Source: JARRQJ01 sp963761035 (lineage in GTDB: Bacteria > Pseudomonadota > Gammaproteobacteria > DRLM01). Taken from it: a stretch of 64,000 nt of DNA. Position 1 is the first letter of the stretch; each line of letters begins with the position of its first letter. Location: assembly GCA_963761035.1 (NCBI GenBank), contig CAVXFH010000002.1, positions 1,860,001 to 1,924,000 of the forward strand, given 5' to 3'. The notes under the pieces were generated by a model. It did no database searches. It was not told the origin of the DNA and saw only the letters and a list, made by a program, of their open reading frames with translations. This document shows positions 1 through 8,780 of the stretch, piece after piece. The position numbers and the translations under genes were made by a program.

Positions 1-681
1 AATTTCTGCGTAGTGGATATGGGCGGCTTCTATCTCGATATCATCAAGGACCGCCAGTACACCACCCAGACCGACAGCGTGGCGCGGCGCTCGGCGCAAA
101 CGGCGCTGTATTACATCGCCGAGGCCATGGTGCGTTGGCTGGCGCCGATTCTGAGCTTTACCGCCGAAGAGATTTGGCGCCACATTCCCGGACAGCGCGG
201 CGATTCGGTGTTTCTCGAAACCTGGTATCAGATCCCCGCGGTGTATGCTGACGTCCCGGAGGCGGATGCCAGCCTGGCATTCTGGGAGCAGGTCATTGCG
301 GTGAGAGAGATCGTGGGCAAGGAGCTGGAGCGGCTGCGGGTGGCGGGTGGAATCGGCGCCGGACTGGACGCGGAGGTGGCGCTGTTTTGCGGCCGCGAGA
401 TCCATGACCAACTGGCGCGCCTCGGCGACGAGTTGCGCTTTGTGCTCATTACCTCGGCGGCGCGGGTACACGATACCACCGTGGTGCCCGAGGAGGCGGT
501 GCATTTCACTCTGCCGTCAGGCGATGAATTCTGGGTGACGGCGGCGCCGTCCGCGTATGCCAAGTGCGTACGTTGTTGGCATCACCGCGCGGATGTGGGC
601 AGCAATGATGAGCATCCAGAACTGTGCGGGCGTTGCGTGGAGAACGTCGCCGGCAGCGGCGAACAGCGGTGTTTCGCTTGA
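1..681 (+). CDS. ileS: Isoleucyl-tRNA synthetase, C-terminal part (truncated by window start)
   Basis: The reading frame is open from base 1, so only about the last 226 residues of a roughly 940-residue enzyme are present. The enzyme charges tRNA-Ile with isoleucine in the cytoplasm. The fragment starts in the anticodon-binding domain (NFCVVDMGGFYLDIIKDRQY, a hallmark stretch of bacterial IleS). It ends with the C-terminal zinc ribbon, two CxxC pairs in CVRCWH and CGRCVENV, typical of the proteobacterial form. The TGA stop shares one base with the next ATG (TGATG), the usual ileS-lspA coupling. The identification is very secure. Confidence 0.98.
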   Translation, partial: NFCVVDMGGFYLDIIKDRQYTTQTDSVARRSAQTALYYIAEAMVRWLAPILSFTAEEIWRHIPGQRGDSVFLETWYQIPAVYADVPEADASLAFWEQVIAVREIVGKELERLRVAGGIGAGLDAEVALFCGREIHDQLARLGDELRFVLITSAARVHDTTVVPEEAVHFTLPSGDEFWVTAAPSAYAKCVRCWHHRADVGSNDEHPELCGRCVENVAGSGEQRCFA

Positions 682-1202
682 TGCGCTTGTGGCTGGCGAT
701 TGCGGCGGTGGTAATCGCGCTGGATCAGATCGGCAAGCACTTGGCGGCGGCATTGTTGGAGTTGCATGAACCTCTGGAGGTGATGCCGTTCCTCAACCTC
801 ACCTTGGCGCATAATACCGGCGCGGCATTCAGTTTCCTCGCCGACGGCGCCGGTTGGCAGCGCTGGTTCTTCGTGGTGTTGGCCCTCGCGGTGAGCGTAG
901 TGATCGTGCGATGGCTGCAACGGCTCGGTTCCGGCGAACGGTGGAGCGGTATTGCCTTGTCCCTGATCTTGGGCGGCGCGTTGGGTAATGTCATCGACCG
1001 CGTGTTTCTCGGCCATGTGATCGACTTCATCGATGTCTACTATGTGGCGGGGAGCTGCATGCCCTTGTTCCAACCGCTACCCGCCGCGGAGGGTTTGCAG
1101 TGCCATTTTGCCGCTTTTAATCTCGCCGATTCCGCCATTTCAGTAGGGGCGGTGATGATGGTGGTGGACGCCTTTCGTACGTCGAAGGGCAGGATGGCCT
1201 GA
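681..1202 (+). CDS. lspA: Lipoprotein signal peptidase (signal peptidase II)
   Basis: This inner-membrane aspartyl protease removes the signal peptide of diacylglyceryl-modified prolipoproteins. It has four hydrophobic segments and the family blocks NTGAAFSFL (45-53), GGALGNVIDR (98-107), VIDFIDVY (113-120) and FNLAD (146-150). Asp115 and Asp150 are the expected catalytic pair. The stretch between the catalytic blocks is about a dozen residues longer than in E. coli LspA and contains two cysteines. The ATG overlapping the ileS stop gives 173 residues, the normal length; an in-frame GTG four codons upstream is an alternative start. Confidence 0.96.
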   Translation: MRLWLAIAAVVIALDQIGKHLAAALLELHEPLEVMPFLNLTLAHNTGAAFSFLADGAGWQRWFFVVLALAVSVVIVRWLQRLGSGERWSGIALSLILGGALGNVIDRVFLGHVIDFIDVYYVAGSCMPLFQPLPAAEGLQCHFAAFNLADSAISVGAVMMVVDAFRTSKGRMA

Positions 1203-1281
1203 GCATTGGCATCGCGGCAATGGGTTTTTATATAACGGCGTACTCCAGTACAATATCGCCTTCCTATTGAGTGACTGATTC

Positions 1282-2217
1282 ATGGATATCCTGCTCGCCA
1301 ATCCCCGCGGTTTTTGCGCCGGCGTTGACCGCGCCATCAACATTGTGGAGCGGGCCCTGGAACTGTTCGACGTACCCGTCTACGTGCGCCACGAGGTTGT
1401 GCACAATAAATACGTGGTGGAAGGCTTACGCGCCAAAGGCGTGGTGTTCGTCGATGAGTTGGACGAAGTGCCCGACGGCGGCCTGGTGATCTTCAGCGCC
1501 CACGGCGTACCCAAGACGGTGCGCGACGAGGCGGCCCGGCGCGGCCTCAAGATCTTCGATGCCACCTGCCCCCTGGTGACGAAGGTGCATATCGAGGTGG
1601 AGCACCACTGCCGCGCCGGACGGGAGTGCATCCTCATCGGTCATGCCGGTCATCCCGAAGTGGAAGGCACCATGGGACAGTGGCGGAAGACCGGCGGCGG
1701 GCGAATGTATTTGATACAGGACGTTGAACAGGCGCGCCGCTTGACGGCGCGCGATCCCGATAATATTGCCTTCGTCACCCAGACCACTTTATCGGTGGAT
1801 GATACCGCGGAAATCATCGACGTGTTGAGGCAACGCTTCCCCAACATCATCGGTCCGCGCAAGGACGACATCTGTTATGCAACCCAGAACCGCCAGGATG
1901 CGGTGAAGACGTTGGCGGAGCAATGCGATGTCGTGCTGGTAATGGGATCCCCCGCCAGTTCCAATTCCAATCGTCTGCGCGAGCTTGCCGCAAAAAACGG
2001 CAAGCCTTCCTATCTGATTGACGGCGCCGAAGAGATCCAAAAAGAGTGGTTGGAGGGTAAGCGCCGCATCGGTATCACCGCCGGCGCTTCGGCGCCGGAA
2101 GTGCTGGTGCAAGAGGTGATCGCCAAACTGCGAGCCTGGGGAGCGGCTCCGGCGCATGAGATGCAGGGACGCCCTGAGAGCATCGTCTTTTCCTTGCCTA
2201 GGGAGCTGAATACTTAG
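1282..2217 (+). CDS. ispH: 4-hydroxy-3-methylbut-2-enyl diphosphate reductase
   Basis: Last enzyme of the MEP isoprenoid pathway, reducing HMBPP to IPP and DMAPP at a [4Fe-4S] cluster. The three cluster cysteines are visible at 12 (PRGFCAGV), 96 (FDATCPLV) and 198 (DDICYATQNRQ). The substrate-binding histidines lie in HEVVHNKYV, SAHGV and GHAGHPEVEGT. The 311-residue length is typical. The gene follows lspA after 79 bp, as in many gammaproteobacteria, but the FkpB-type prolyl isomerase gene often found between them is absent. The ATG has only a weak upstream ribosome site. Confidence 0.97.
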   Translation: MDILLANPRGFCAGVDRAINIVERALELFDVPVYVRHEVVHNKYVVEGLRAKGVVFVDELDEVPDGGLVIFSAHGVPKTVRDEAARRGLKIFDATCPLVTKVHIEVEHHCRAGRECILIGHAGHPEVEGTMGQWRKTGGGRMYLIQDVEQARRLTARDPDNIAFVTQTTLSVDDTAEIIDVLRQRFPNIIGPRKDDICYATQNRQDAVKTLAEQCDVVLVMGSPASSNSNRLRELAAKNGKPSYLIDGAEEIQKEWLEGKRRIGITAGASAPEVLVQEVIAKLRAWGAAPAHEMQGRPESIVFSLPRELNT

Positions 2218-2285
2218 CAATAACTGACTAAGCAGCCGATTATCGCTCATCTCATTTCGAAGAACTGCCCGCGGCGCGGCGCTTA

Positions 2286-2753
2286 TTACCAGCAATCACT
2301 GCTAGCCGGATCCGGATCTTTCTCGTTATTGGAAGTCAGGGTGAAAGTGCCGCAGTCGGTGTCAAGCGCCTGATCGTTTTGCGGGGTAGCTTGCAGCTGA
2401 AAGCAGGGAGCGGTTCCACAGATGCCGGCTCCGCTGTTGACCGCGGTTGCGGTTACCGCGTAGACCGCATCGGCGGCGGCCGCCGGTGAGTTGCCCGCGC
2501 CGAAAAAGGCGGGGTCGGAATAACCCAGATCGTCCATGAAGCCGTACCTCCGATTGCTGAAGAAGTAGTGTTCTTGGCGATTGGCGATATCCAACAGGGC
2601 GCTTTTTGCCACCACGCGATTGGCTTTGCGCACCTGCTTCACATAGGAGGGGTAGGCAATCGCCGCCAAGACAGCGATGATAACCAACGTCACCATGACT
2701 TCGATCAGGGTGAACCCTTGCAATGCATTTGGCTTTGCAGTGAAGTTAATCAT
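2286..2753 (-). CDS. pilE: Type IV pilin-like protein (PilE/minor pilin)
   Basis: Prepilin with a short positively charged leader cut after Gly13, followed by FTLIEVMVTLVIIAVLAAIA with Glu at mature position 5 and the hydrophobic assembly helix. The 155-residue length and the late cysteines (CGTAPCF, DTDCGTF and terminal SSDCW) fit the PilE class of minor pilins with a C-terminal disulfide region. It is the last gene of the pilVWXE operon and its start overlaps the pilX stop by 8 nt. It probably helps prime or tune pilus assembly in the inner membrane. Confidence 0.88.
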   Translation of the reverse strand: MINFTAKPNALQGFTLIEVMVTLVIIAVLAAIAYPSYVKQVRKANRVVAKSALLDIANRQEHYFFSNRRYGFMDDLGYSDPAFFGAGNSPAAAADAVYAVTATAVNSGAGICGTAPCFQLQATPQNDQALDTDCGTFTLTSNNEKDPDPASSDCW

Positions 2754-3387
2754 TATTCGCCGTCGTATACGCGATACGCTGGTAGGTTATGCCCGCGGGT
2801 AGAGTATTGCCGCCGATGGACAAATCGGGATTCGGGTTATCGATCTTCCTGAAGGTAGATTGTGCGATTCGCGCGGCCCCCTTGCCATCAGTAGCGAGCG
2901 CCCATACGCGATAACTGGACATCCTGAGATATATCGATCCCGGCACCGAAGTGCATACGATGGCGGTATTGTAAGGCGGTGAATTTGCCAGGCAACTTTG
3001 CTCGAGGTATTCCACGATGTATCTGGCGGGAGAGAGGGTTACGGCGGTGATCGCGGAGATGTTGCTCCAGTTGCTTGTCTTGCGGGGGTCTTTGGTATTT
3101 GTCAGTGTGGCGCTGTTATAGAAGCCCGGTGTGGAATCCCAGATGATGGAAGCTGAAGGCGTAGAGATGACGGTAATTTCCCCATCGCGCACCGCGGACC
3201 TGGCGCGCATGGCGGCATCGGTTTGGAAACGGCTGTTATTTGTCATCAGCCATTCCAGCCGGGAGTTGCGCATCGCCATGACGCCGATAAGGGTGATGAC
3301 GGCCAGCATGACCATGCTCACTATCAATGCAGCGCCCCGCTGAGAATTCGTGCGATGGACCGGCAAGTCTGCGTTCATGCGATGCAT
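2746..3387 (-). CDS. pilX: Type IV pilus assembly protein PilX
   Basis: Minor pilin of the PilX_N class. The N-terminus carries QRGAALIVSMVMLAVITLIG, the typical PilX leader and hydrophobic helix, which lacks the Glu5 of ordinary pilins. The remaining 170 residues are the variable globular domain. In Pseudomonas-type operons PilX joins PilV, PilW and PilE in a complex that initiates the pilus and carries PilY1. The gene sits 1 nt after pilW and overlaps pilE. A second in-frame ATG three codons in (HRMNAD) could be the true start. Confidence 0.85.
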   Translation of the reverse strand: MHRMNADLPVHRTNSQRGAALIVSMVMLAVITLIGVMAMRNSRLEWLMTNNSRFQTDAAMRARSAVRDGEITVISTPSASIIWDSTPGFYNSATLTNTKDPRKTSNWSNISAITAVTLSPARYIVEYLEQSCLANSPPYNTAIVCTSVPGSIYLRMSSYRVWALATDGKGAARIAQSTFRKIDNPNPDLSIGGNTLPAGITYQRIAYTTANND

Positions 3388-3388
3388 C

Positions 3389-4390
3389 TCAATTAAGCAG
3401 CGCTACGTTGGAGGCGTAGAGGGCGCGGCGGAAGCCGTCGTTGGGTATATAAGGAGGCAAATCACCCAAATTGTAAGAATTGGAGTTGGTAAATCCCCCC
3501 TCAGGACAATCGGCCCTCACCAGCACCCAGAAGCGTACTGCGCGCACCTGACTCCAGTCGGTTACTTCATTGGCATTTAGATAGCGGTTCACCGAATCAT
3601 CGCTGTCGGTATCCACGCCATATTGAAATTGCAGCTGTTCAACGCCATTGACCAAAGATTCCTTTCGCGGCGTTCCATTGCTGTCCAAAGTCTTTCGGGC
3701 GAATACCGGTACATTCCCGCACTCGGTCGCAATCGAGTCCGCCACGTAATAGGCGTGAGTAACCAGGGCATGGTTAGAAAAGACGGGATCCACTAAATCC
3801 AGGGAAGCCGGTGAATAAGCGGCAATCGCCGTTGCGGGGTTGCCATGGGTTACAATGCCTTGAAACGGTGCCGAGCGAAGGTACAGGCCGGCTGGGTCAA
3901 AAGTCGTTACTGATGCCGGATGCGCATAGCGTACCGTAAGAATATCGCTCGGCGGCGTCGACAGATCGCCGCCGATGCAGTTGTAGGCCGCTATGCCGTT
4001 TCCGTCGTTAATGCCGAATATCTTCTGGGTAATCATTCGCCCCCAAGTGTCATCGCTGTCACATCCTCCCGGCGCTTGCCATCCGCTAAGAAAAAAAGAA
4101 TCTCCCGTCGGAGCGCCGCCGGGATTGCCGTCATTCGTCGGCGTGCTGGTGGCGAGATCGATATCCATCAAACCCCAATAACCCGCATTACGGATATCCC
4201 GGGTGAGCACCTCGGTAACGTAGCGCCCGACATCTTGTATCTGCGCGAGGTTGGCTTGGATTTCATAGCTGCGTTTAGCGGCAAGATAGATTTGGCCGAT
4301 GCCGGCGATAACCAGCAGGCTCAGGGTCATGGCGACCAGCAGTTCTACCAGCGTCCATCCGCGCGATGTTATAGGCAGCCCGCGGTTCAC
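3389..4390 (-). CDS. pilW: Type IV pilus assembly protein PilW
   Basis: Large minor pilin of 333 residues, the usual PilW size. The leader ends in TSRG and is followed by WTLVELLVAMTLSLLVIAGIG, which retains Glu5. The segment RDIRNAGYWG around residue 90 is conserved in PilW proteins. The start overlaps the pilV stop by 4 nt, so the two are probably translationally coupled. It acts in the inner membrane and periplasm as part of the pilus-initiation complex. Confidence 0.87.
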   Translation of the reverse strand: MNRGLPITSRGWTLVELLVAMTLSLLVIAGIGQIYLAAKRSYEIQANLAQIQDVGRYVTEVLTRDIRNAGYWGLMDIDLATSTPTNDGNPGGAPTGDSFFLSGWQAPGGCDSDDTWGRMITQKIFGINDGNGIAAYNCIGGDLSTPPSDILTVRYAHPASVTTFDPAGLYLRSAPFQGIVTHGNPATAIAAYSPASLDLVDPVFSNHALVTHAYYVADSIATECGNVPVFARKTLDSNGTPRKESLVNGVEQLQFQYGVDTDSDDSVNRYLNANEVTDWSQVRAVRFWVLVRADCPEGGFTNSNSYNLGDLPPYIPNDGFRRALYASNVALLN

Positions 4391-4851
4391 GGCGCGAAAC
4401 TCGCGATGAGGGATTGTTGATTGTCGGCGTTGCCCCAGTTAATCGTGACGGTATAGAAATCGTCGGGGTCGGCGCCGAAGTGTTCGATTTTAAGCTGCAG
4501 GTTGGCTAATAGCGGTCGGTCGATCGCTTGTTTCCATTGATATTCGTCATAGCGGCGCAGGGTTGACGAATCGCAGTCGCTGCCGGCGTCGCAGGAAACC
4601 GGGGTGACGCTGCTCGCACTGTCAAGATTGATGCCGTTATAGCCGCTCCCCGGATTCGCGTGGATGCGCTCCGCGATGTCCTGAGCAAGCAAGGTCGCCC
4701 GCGTGTGATCCTGGGCGCTGTTGGACGCGCGCAATCCCGCGAACTGTAAGCCCGCAAGTCCCAGCAGCCCGATACTGATCACGACCACGGTGATCAGTAC
4801 TTCCAATAAAGAAAAACCGGGCTCCAGACGTATCCTGGTCGGTCTCAGCAT
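4387..4851 (-). CDS. pilV: Type IV pilus modification/assembly protein PilV
   Basis: First gene of the minor-pilin operon. I chose the ATG at 4851 because AAGG lies 6 nt upstream and it leaves a 12-residue leader (MLRPTRIRLEPG) before FSLLEVLITVVVISIGLLGL. ATGs at 4857 and 4899 are in frame and would only lengthen the leader. The following LAGLQFAGLRASNSA and TLLAQDIAERIHAN are characteristic of PilV. Only two cysteines are present (CDAGSDC). The operon lacks fimT/fimU and the large pilY1 gene. Confidence 0.87.
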   Translation of the reverse strand: MLRPTRIRLEPGFSLLEVLITVVVISIGLLGLAGLQFAGLRASNSAQDHTRATLLAQDIAERIHANPGSGYNGINLDSASSVTPVSCDAGSDCDSSTLRRYDEYQWKQAIDRPLLANLQLKIEHFGADPDDFYTVTINWGNADNQQSLIASFAP

Positions 4852-5063
4852 TCTCATCCTTGAGAATCCCCCGCGGGGGTAAATAGCCTTCACGGGCATT
4901 GTAACCCAATGCTTCTCTTTTCTGCATCCACAGGGAGAACGTTGCTATTGCCGCCAATTTTGGGGGACCATGTCGTTGGGCCTTAAAATAGAGTCATGAT
5001 TTTTCCTGTTTTCACTGCCGTAAGGCATAGGCGAGCTGTCGAGCAATCGGGTAAAAATTTCAA

Positions 5064-6152
5064 ATGGTAGATTTTATCGTGGTGGGTGGCGGGCTCAACG
5101 GCATGCTGGCGGCCCGCGAATTGATCGCCGGCGGCGGGCGAGTCATCTTGCTGGAACGCGGCGAGCTGGGTAAAGAGGCCTCCTGGGCGGGGGGCGGCAT
5201 ACTCTCGCCCCTCCATCCCTGGCGCAATGACGATGCGCTAACGGCCTTGGTCCGGTGGAGCCAGCGTCATTATCCCGGCTTGGCGGCTGAACTGGCCGAG
5301 GAAACGGGGATCGATGCGGAATGGCTGCCTAGCGGTCTGCTGATCGCCGGGCAGGGCGAGGCGCAGAGCGCCATCGCGTGGGCGCAACGCTGGGGCGTTA
5401 CCGTCGAGACGGTTTCCGGCGATCGCCTCCTGGAACTGGAGCCGGGCCTGGCGCTGCCCGGTGATGACGGCGGGATGTACTTGCCCGAGGTGGCGCAGAT
5501 TCGCAATCCGCGTTTGCTTAAGGCCCTGGCGCGCAGCCTGGCGTTGCATGATGTAACGATCAGGGAGCATGCCGAAGTGATGGAGTTCATCGAACAAGGC
5601 GACCGGGTGATCGGGGTGCGTACCCGCGCTGAAACCCTGCATGGCGGCGCGGTGGTCGTGACCGCGGGGGCATGGACCACCGCTGTGCTGGGACCGCTGG
5701 GACTGGATTCGCGGATTATTCCGGTGCGGGGGCAGATGTTGCTGTTTCATGCCGCGCCGGGACAAGTGCGGCATATCCTGGAGAAAGGGGAGCATTATCT
5801 GGTGCCGCGGCGCGATGGCCGGGTCTTGGCAGGCAGTACCCTGGAATATGTGGGCTTCGATAAATCCACGACGCACCAGGCCTATGACGAACTTCACGCG
5901 GCGGCGCTAGCCCTGATTCCGGCGTTGGCGCCGTGTCCCGTCGAGCAGCACTGGGCGGGTCTGCGTCCCGGTTCGGCACAGGGGATACCCTCGATAGGCG
6001 AACACCCCGGCCGCCGCGGTCTCTACATAAACGCCGGGCATTTTCGCAACGGGGTGGGAACGGGGCCCGCTTCCGCGCGCCTGCTCGCGGATATTATCTT
6101 CGACCGCGAACCTTGCGTGGACCCGGCGCCCTTCAGCATGACGATGACCTGA
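5064..6152 (+). CDS. thiO: Glycine oxidase ThiO (FAD-dependent)
   Basis: FAD-dependent oxidase of the DAO family that converts glycine to the imine used in building the thiazole half of thiamine. The N-terminus has the dinucleotide motif VVGGGLNGMLAAREL (residues 6-20). It is followed by SWAGGGILSPLHPW, typical of ThiO, and a C-terminal HWAGLRPGS...GLYINAGHFRNGVGTGPASA that closes the FAD site. At 362 residues it is full length. No TPP riboswitch-like CTGAGA element was seen upstream, and no other thiamine genes are adjacent. The ribosome site is weak. Confidence 0.9.
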   Translation: MVDFIVVGGGLNGMLAARELIAGGGRVILLERGELGKEASWAGGGILSPLHPWRNDDALTALVRWSQRHYPGLAAELAEETGIDAEWLPSGLLIAGQGEAQSAIAWAQRWGVTVETVSGDRLLELEPGLALPGDDGGMYLPEVAQIRNPRLLKALARSLALHDVTIREHAEVMEFIEQGDRVIGVRTRAETLHGGAVVVTAGAWTTAVLGPLGLDSRIIPVRGQMLLFHAAPGQVRHILEKGEHYLVPRRDGRVLAGSTLEYVGFDKSTTHQAYDELHAAALALIPALAPCPVEQHWAGLRPGSAQGIPSIGEHPGRRGLYINAGHFRNGVGTGPASARLLADIIFDREPCVDPAPFSMTMT

Positions 6153-6177
6153 AGAGGCATTTCCCGGATATTAAAGA

Positions 6178-6207
6178 TGGACTCTGTCCAAAACGCTGCA
6201 ATATAAT
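6178..6207 (+). promoter_or_regulatory. Candidate sigma-70 promoter of the Fur-family gene
   Basis: A perfect TATAAT (6202-6207) lies 18 bp after TGGACT (6178-6183), which matches TTGACA at four of six positions. It sits just upstream of the ribosome site TAGGAG and the start at 6227, so the leader would be very short. Confidence 0.4.
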
Positions 6208-6226
6208 ACGAAAACGGTAGGAGATT

Positions 6227-6661
6227 ATGCAGGTATTTCCCCTCAACAAAGACGATGTCGGCACCCTGATGGCGGAGCACGGCATCACATCCACCCCGCA
6301 ACGTGTGGAGATTGCGCAGGTTCTGTTCGCCAAGGCCCAGCACCTTTCCGCCGAACAAGTACTCAGTAGAGTCAATGAAGACCGGGTGCATGTCTCCAAG
6401 GCGACCGTGTATAACACCTTGGGCCTGTTCGCGCGAAAGGGCTTGATACGCGAGGTGATCGTCGATCCCGCCAAGGTATTCTATGACCCCACCACCGTGC
6501 CTCATCATCATTTCTACAATGTAGACACAGGGAGCCTGATGGATATCGATGCCGATACCGTGGAGTTGAAGCGCCTGCCGGAGTTGCCTCAGGGGACCAC
6601 CGCGGCCGGCGTGGATGTGATCATCCGCGTGCGCAGCCGTTCGACACCGGGCGAAAAGTAG
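6227..6661 (+). CDS. Fur-family transcriptional regulator, Irr-like
   Basis: A 144-residue winged-helix repressor of the Fur superfamily. TPQRVEIAQVLF (23-34) and the recognition helix VSKATVYNTLGLFARKGLI (56-74) are clear, and the metal/haem-region histidines HHH lie at 93-95. The protein contains no cysteine, so it lacks the structural CxxC zinc sites of Fur, PerR and Zur. This feature and the HHHF..D pattern point to the Irr branch (iron or haem sensing) or a related peroxide sensor. TAGGAG lies 7 nt before the ATG. The ligand is inferred, not shown. Confidence 0.8.
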   Translation: MQVFPLNKDDVGTLMAEHGITSTPQRVEIAQVLFAKAQHLSAEQVLSRVNEDRVHVSKATVYNTLGLFARKGLIREVIVDPAKVFYDPTTVPHHHFYNVDTGSLMDIDADTVELKRLPELPQGTTAAGVDVIIRVRSRSTPGEK

Positions 6662-6725
6662 TTCCACTGACCGTCAATGTCTGGTTGTCGCGCTTAAAGC
6701 CTTTCCCTTATACTCATCCGCCTTT

Positions 6726-6801
<76 letters not shown>

Positions 6802-7057
6802 TAAAATCAATAAGTTAGACAAAAGATAATCCATCAAAAATATCCATGTAGGCACAATGTAGGCGCTATCACGCCATCGTATACAAATTGAAATACTCAA
6901 ACAGCGGAGCGCAGAATCCAAAAGGCGCAAACTCAAGTTTATGTATCCGTAGCCCCCCCGTGTTACCTGAACGGGGGCTGGCCATAACTATAGCGAAGCA
7001 TAAAGGCATAAGAATACATGTGCGACACATTGCAGAAATCTTTCAGGAGTGACCTAT

Positions 7058-8596
7058 ATGATAAATCTGCTCGAATCGGTTGATTTCGGCGATGAATCAG
7101 GTGATGTCGTCGATTCCGCCGAACTATCAGAATATTTTGTTGAGCAACGCATGTTTAAAAATTTTTCCGATAATAAGTATCGGATACTTTTAGCTACCGC
7201 AAAAAAAGGAGTGGGTAAGTCAGCATTGATTCAATGGCTCGCATATCGCTTGAAGCGGGATTCGAAGGATTCAATTGTAATCAAATGTCGCGGCGCTGAC
7301 CTCACAAGAGGACAGTTCGGGTTGGTATCTGAGCTGTCAACACCTAACGATCACATTCGTGATTGGATGGTTCGGATATGTACTCTGGTTAACCGTAGGC
7401 TGGCCCAAGAGATAAATTTCGCATGGACAGATGACAGTATTTCCTTAGTCGAAGCCGCAGAAATTGACGGATTCAAGAGCAGGAACCTAGTAGGTTGTCT
7501 AGTTGATCGCCTAGCAAAGTTATTGACAGGCAAACAACCGAAAAAGATGGGCGTGTCAGACGAACCAGAAATGTTACGTAGGGCGCAAACGGGGAAGGTT
7601 CGGGTATGGATTTTAATAGACGATCTCGATGCCACGTTCCAAAATACAGAGAATGAGCTTCTGAATTTGAGCACATTTTTTTCTGCATGCCGTTATCTAG
7701 TCGCAGACTTACACGGAATAAATTTTCGAGTCACAATGCGCACCGACGTTTGGCCAATAATCCGTCGATATGATGAAGCTCTGGATAAAGTAGAGCAATA
7801 TGTTAACAATATTACATGGAGTGCCGACGACTTTCGACAACTTCTGGCGAAACGTATTGCTTGCCATCTACAACAACCCCCCTCTTTATCAGACATCGAA
7901 ATTGCAGATGATGCTAAAGCTCAGCTTAAAATTATCGACAAGATATTTGTGGAGCGGATGCAATGGGGCTCCTATACCGATGACGACTCCACTGACGATG
8001 TTGCTCCGGCAAGAGAGGTTAGCTCGTATAGGATTTTATATACTCTCTCTTATGGTAGACCCAGGTGGGCGATACAGCTCTGCAAGGCAGCGCAAAAGGA
8101 TGCCTTAAGAGTGGGAAATATTCGTATAAATAGGAATGATATTGATAACGTTTGGGGAGAGTATGGCGCAAAGCGAATTGACGATCTAGTGTCAGAACAC
8201 AAGCATCAATGTAAGGAGATCAATGAACTGATTGGTGCATTTCGTGGTGCCTCTAGGCTGATGCGAAGAGATGAATTGCTAAAATTGATAAATCATCGCA
8301 TTTTGACGCATCTCACGCCAACAATTGACGGCAAACGCGCCAACTCATCAGTTGAGGTAGCACGTTTTCTGTTTCGGACAGGTTTTCTTCAAGCTCGTAG
8401 TCAAGAGGACTCAGGTGACTATGAACATTACGGCTTCGATGAAATGTCCGATTTTTTGTCATCACGAACCGATGATGATTTTCAAGTTCAATGGGAAATA
8501 CATCCTTGCTACAGACAAGCTCTCGACATCAAGCAAATCAATAGGGCGCAGCGGATTAAAATGGGTCTAATTCGACCTGGGAAAGGCAATAGATGA
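7058..8596 (+). CDS. P-loop ATPase, cargo gene of the integrative element
   Basis: A 512-residue ATPase with Walker A at 48-55 (AKKGVGKS, the first Gly replaced by Ala) and Walker B at 183-191 (VWILIDDLD). The segment GINFRVTMRTDVWPIIRR after the Walker B strand is probably a sensor region. It resembles the P-loop ATPases called the Sll1717 family, but no catalytic effector domain is recognisable. The C-terminal 200 residues look all-helical. ATG 7058 is preferred to GTG 7049 because AGGAG ends 8 nt upstream. It stands alone on the plus strand next to the left att site, the place where small elements often carry host-benefit genes such as phage defence. That role is inference. Confidence 0.75.
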   Translation: MINLLESVDFGDESGDVVDSAELSEYFVEQRMFKNFSDNKYRILLATAKKGVGKSALIQWLAYRLKRDSKDSIVIKCRGADLTRGQFGLVSELSTPNDHIRDWMVRICTLVNRRLAQEINFAWTDDSISLVEAAEIDGFKSRNLVGCLVDRLAKLLTGKQPKKMGVSDEPEMLRRAQTGKVRVWILIDDLDATFQNTENELLNLSTFFSACRYLVADLHGINFRVTMRTDVWPIIRRYDEALDKVEQYVNNITWSADDFRQLLAKRIACHLQQPPSLSDIEIADDAKAQLKIIDKIFVERMQWGSYTDDDSTDDVAPAREVSSYRILYTLSYGRPRWAIQLCKAAQKDALRVGNIRINRNDIDNVWGEYGAKRIDDLVSEHKHQCKEINELIGAFRGASRLMRRDELLKLINHRILTHLTPTIDGKRANSSVEVARFLFRTGFLQARSQEDSGDYEHYGFDEMSDFLSSRTDDDFQVQWEIHPCYRQALDIKQINRAQRIKMGLIRPGKGNR

Positions 8597-8780
8597 CTAG
8601 CAATAGCTTGTAAGAAAAGGTCTTTATAAACTAATGCTCTAGCCCATGAATCAACTTATGCCTTCATACCCAGATCATGCATAGTGGGGACGTTATCCGA
8701 GATCAAAGTGCTCCGTCCAGTGCCCAGATTCATTAGCTCGGGCGCGCCAACATTTTCCAAGAACCAATTCACAACCTATG

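Noticed and set aside
4900..5063. TPP riboswitch upstream of thiO
   Set aside because: The conserved CTGAGA core and pairing arms are not present.
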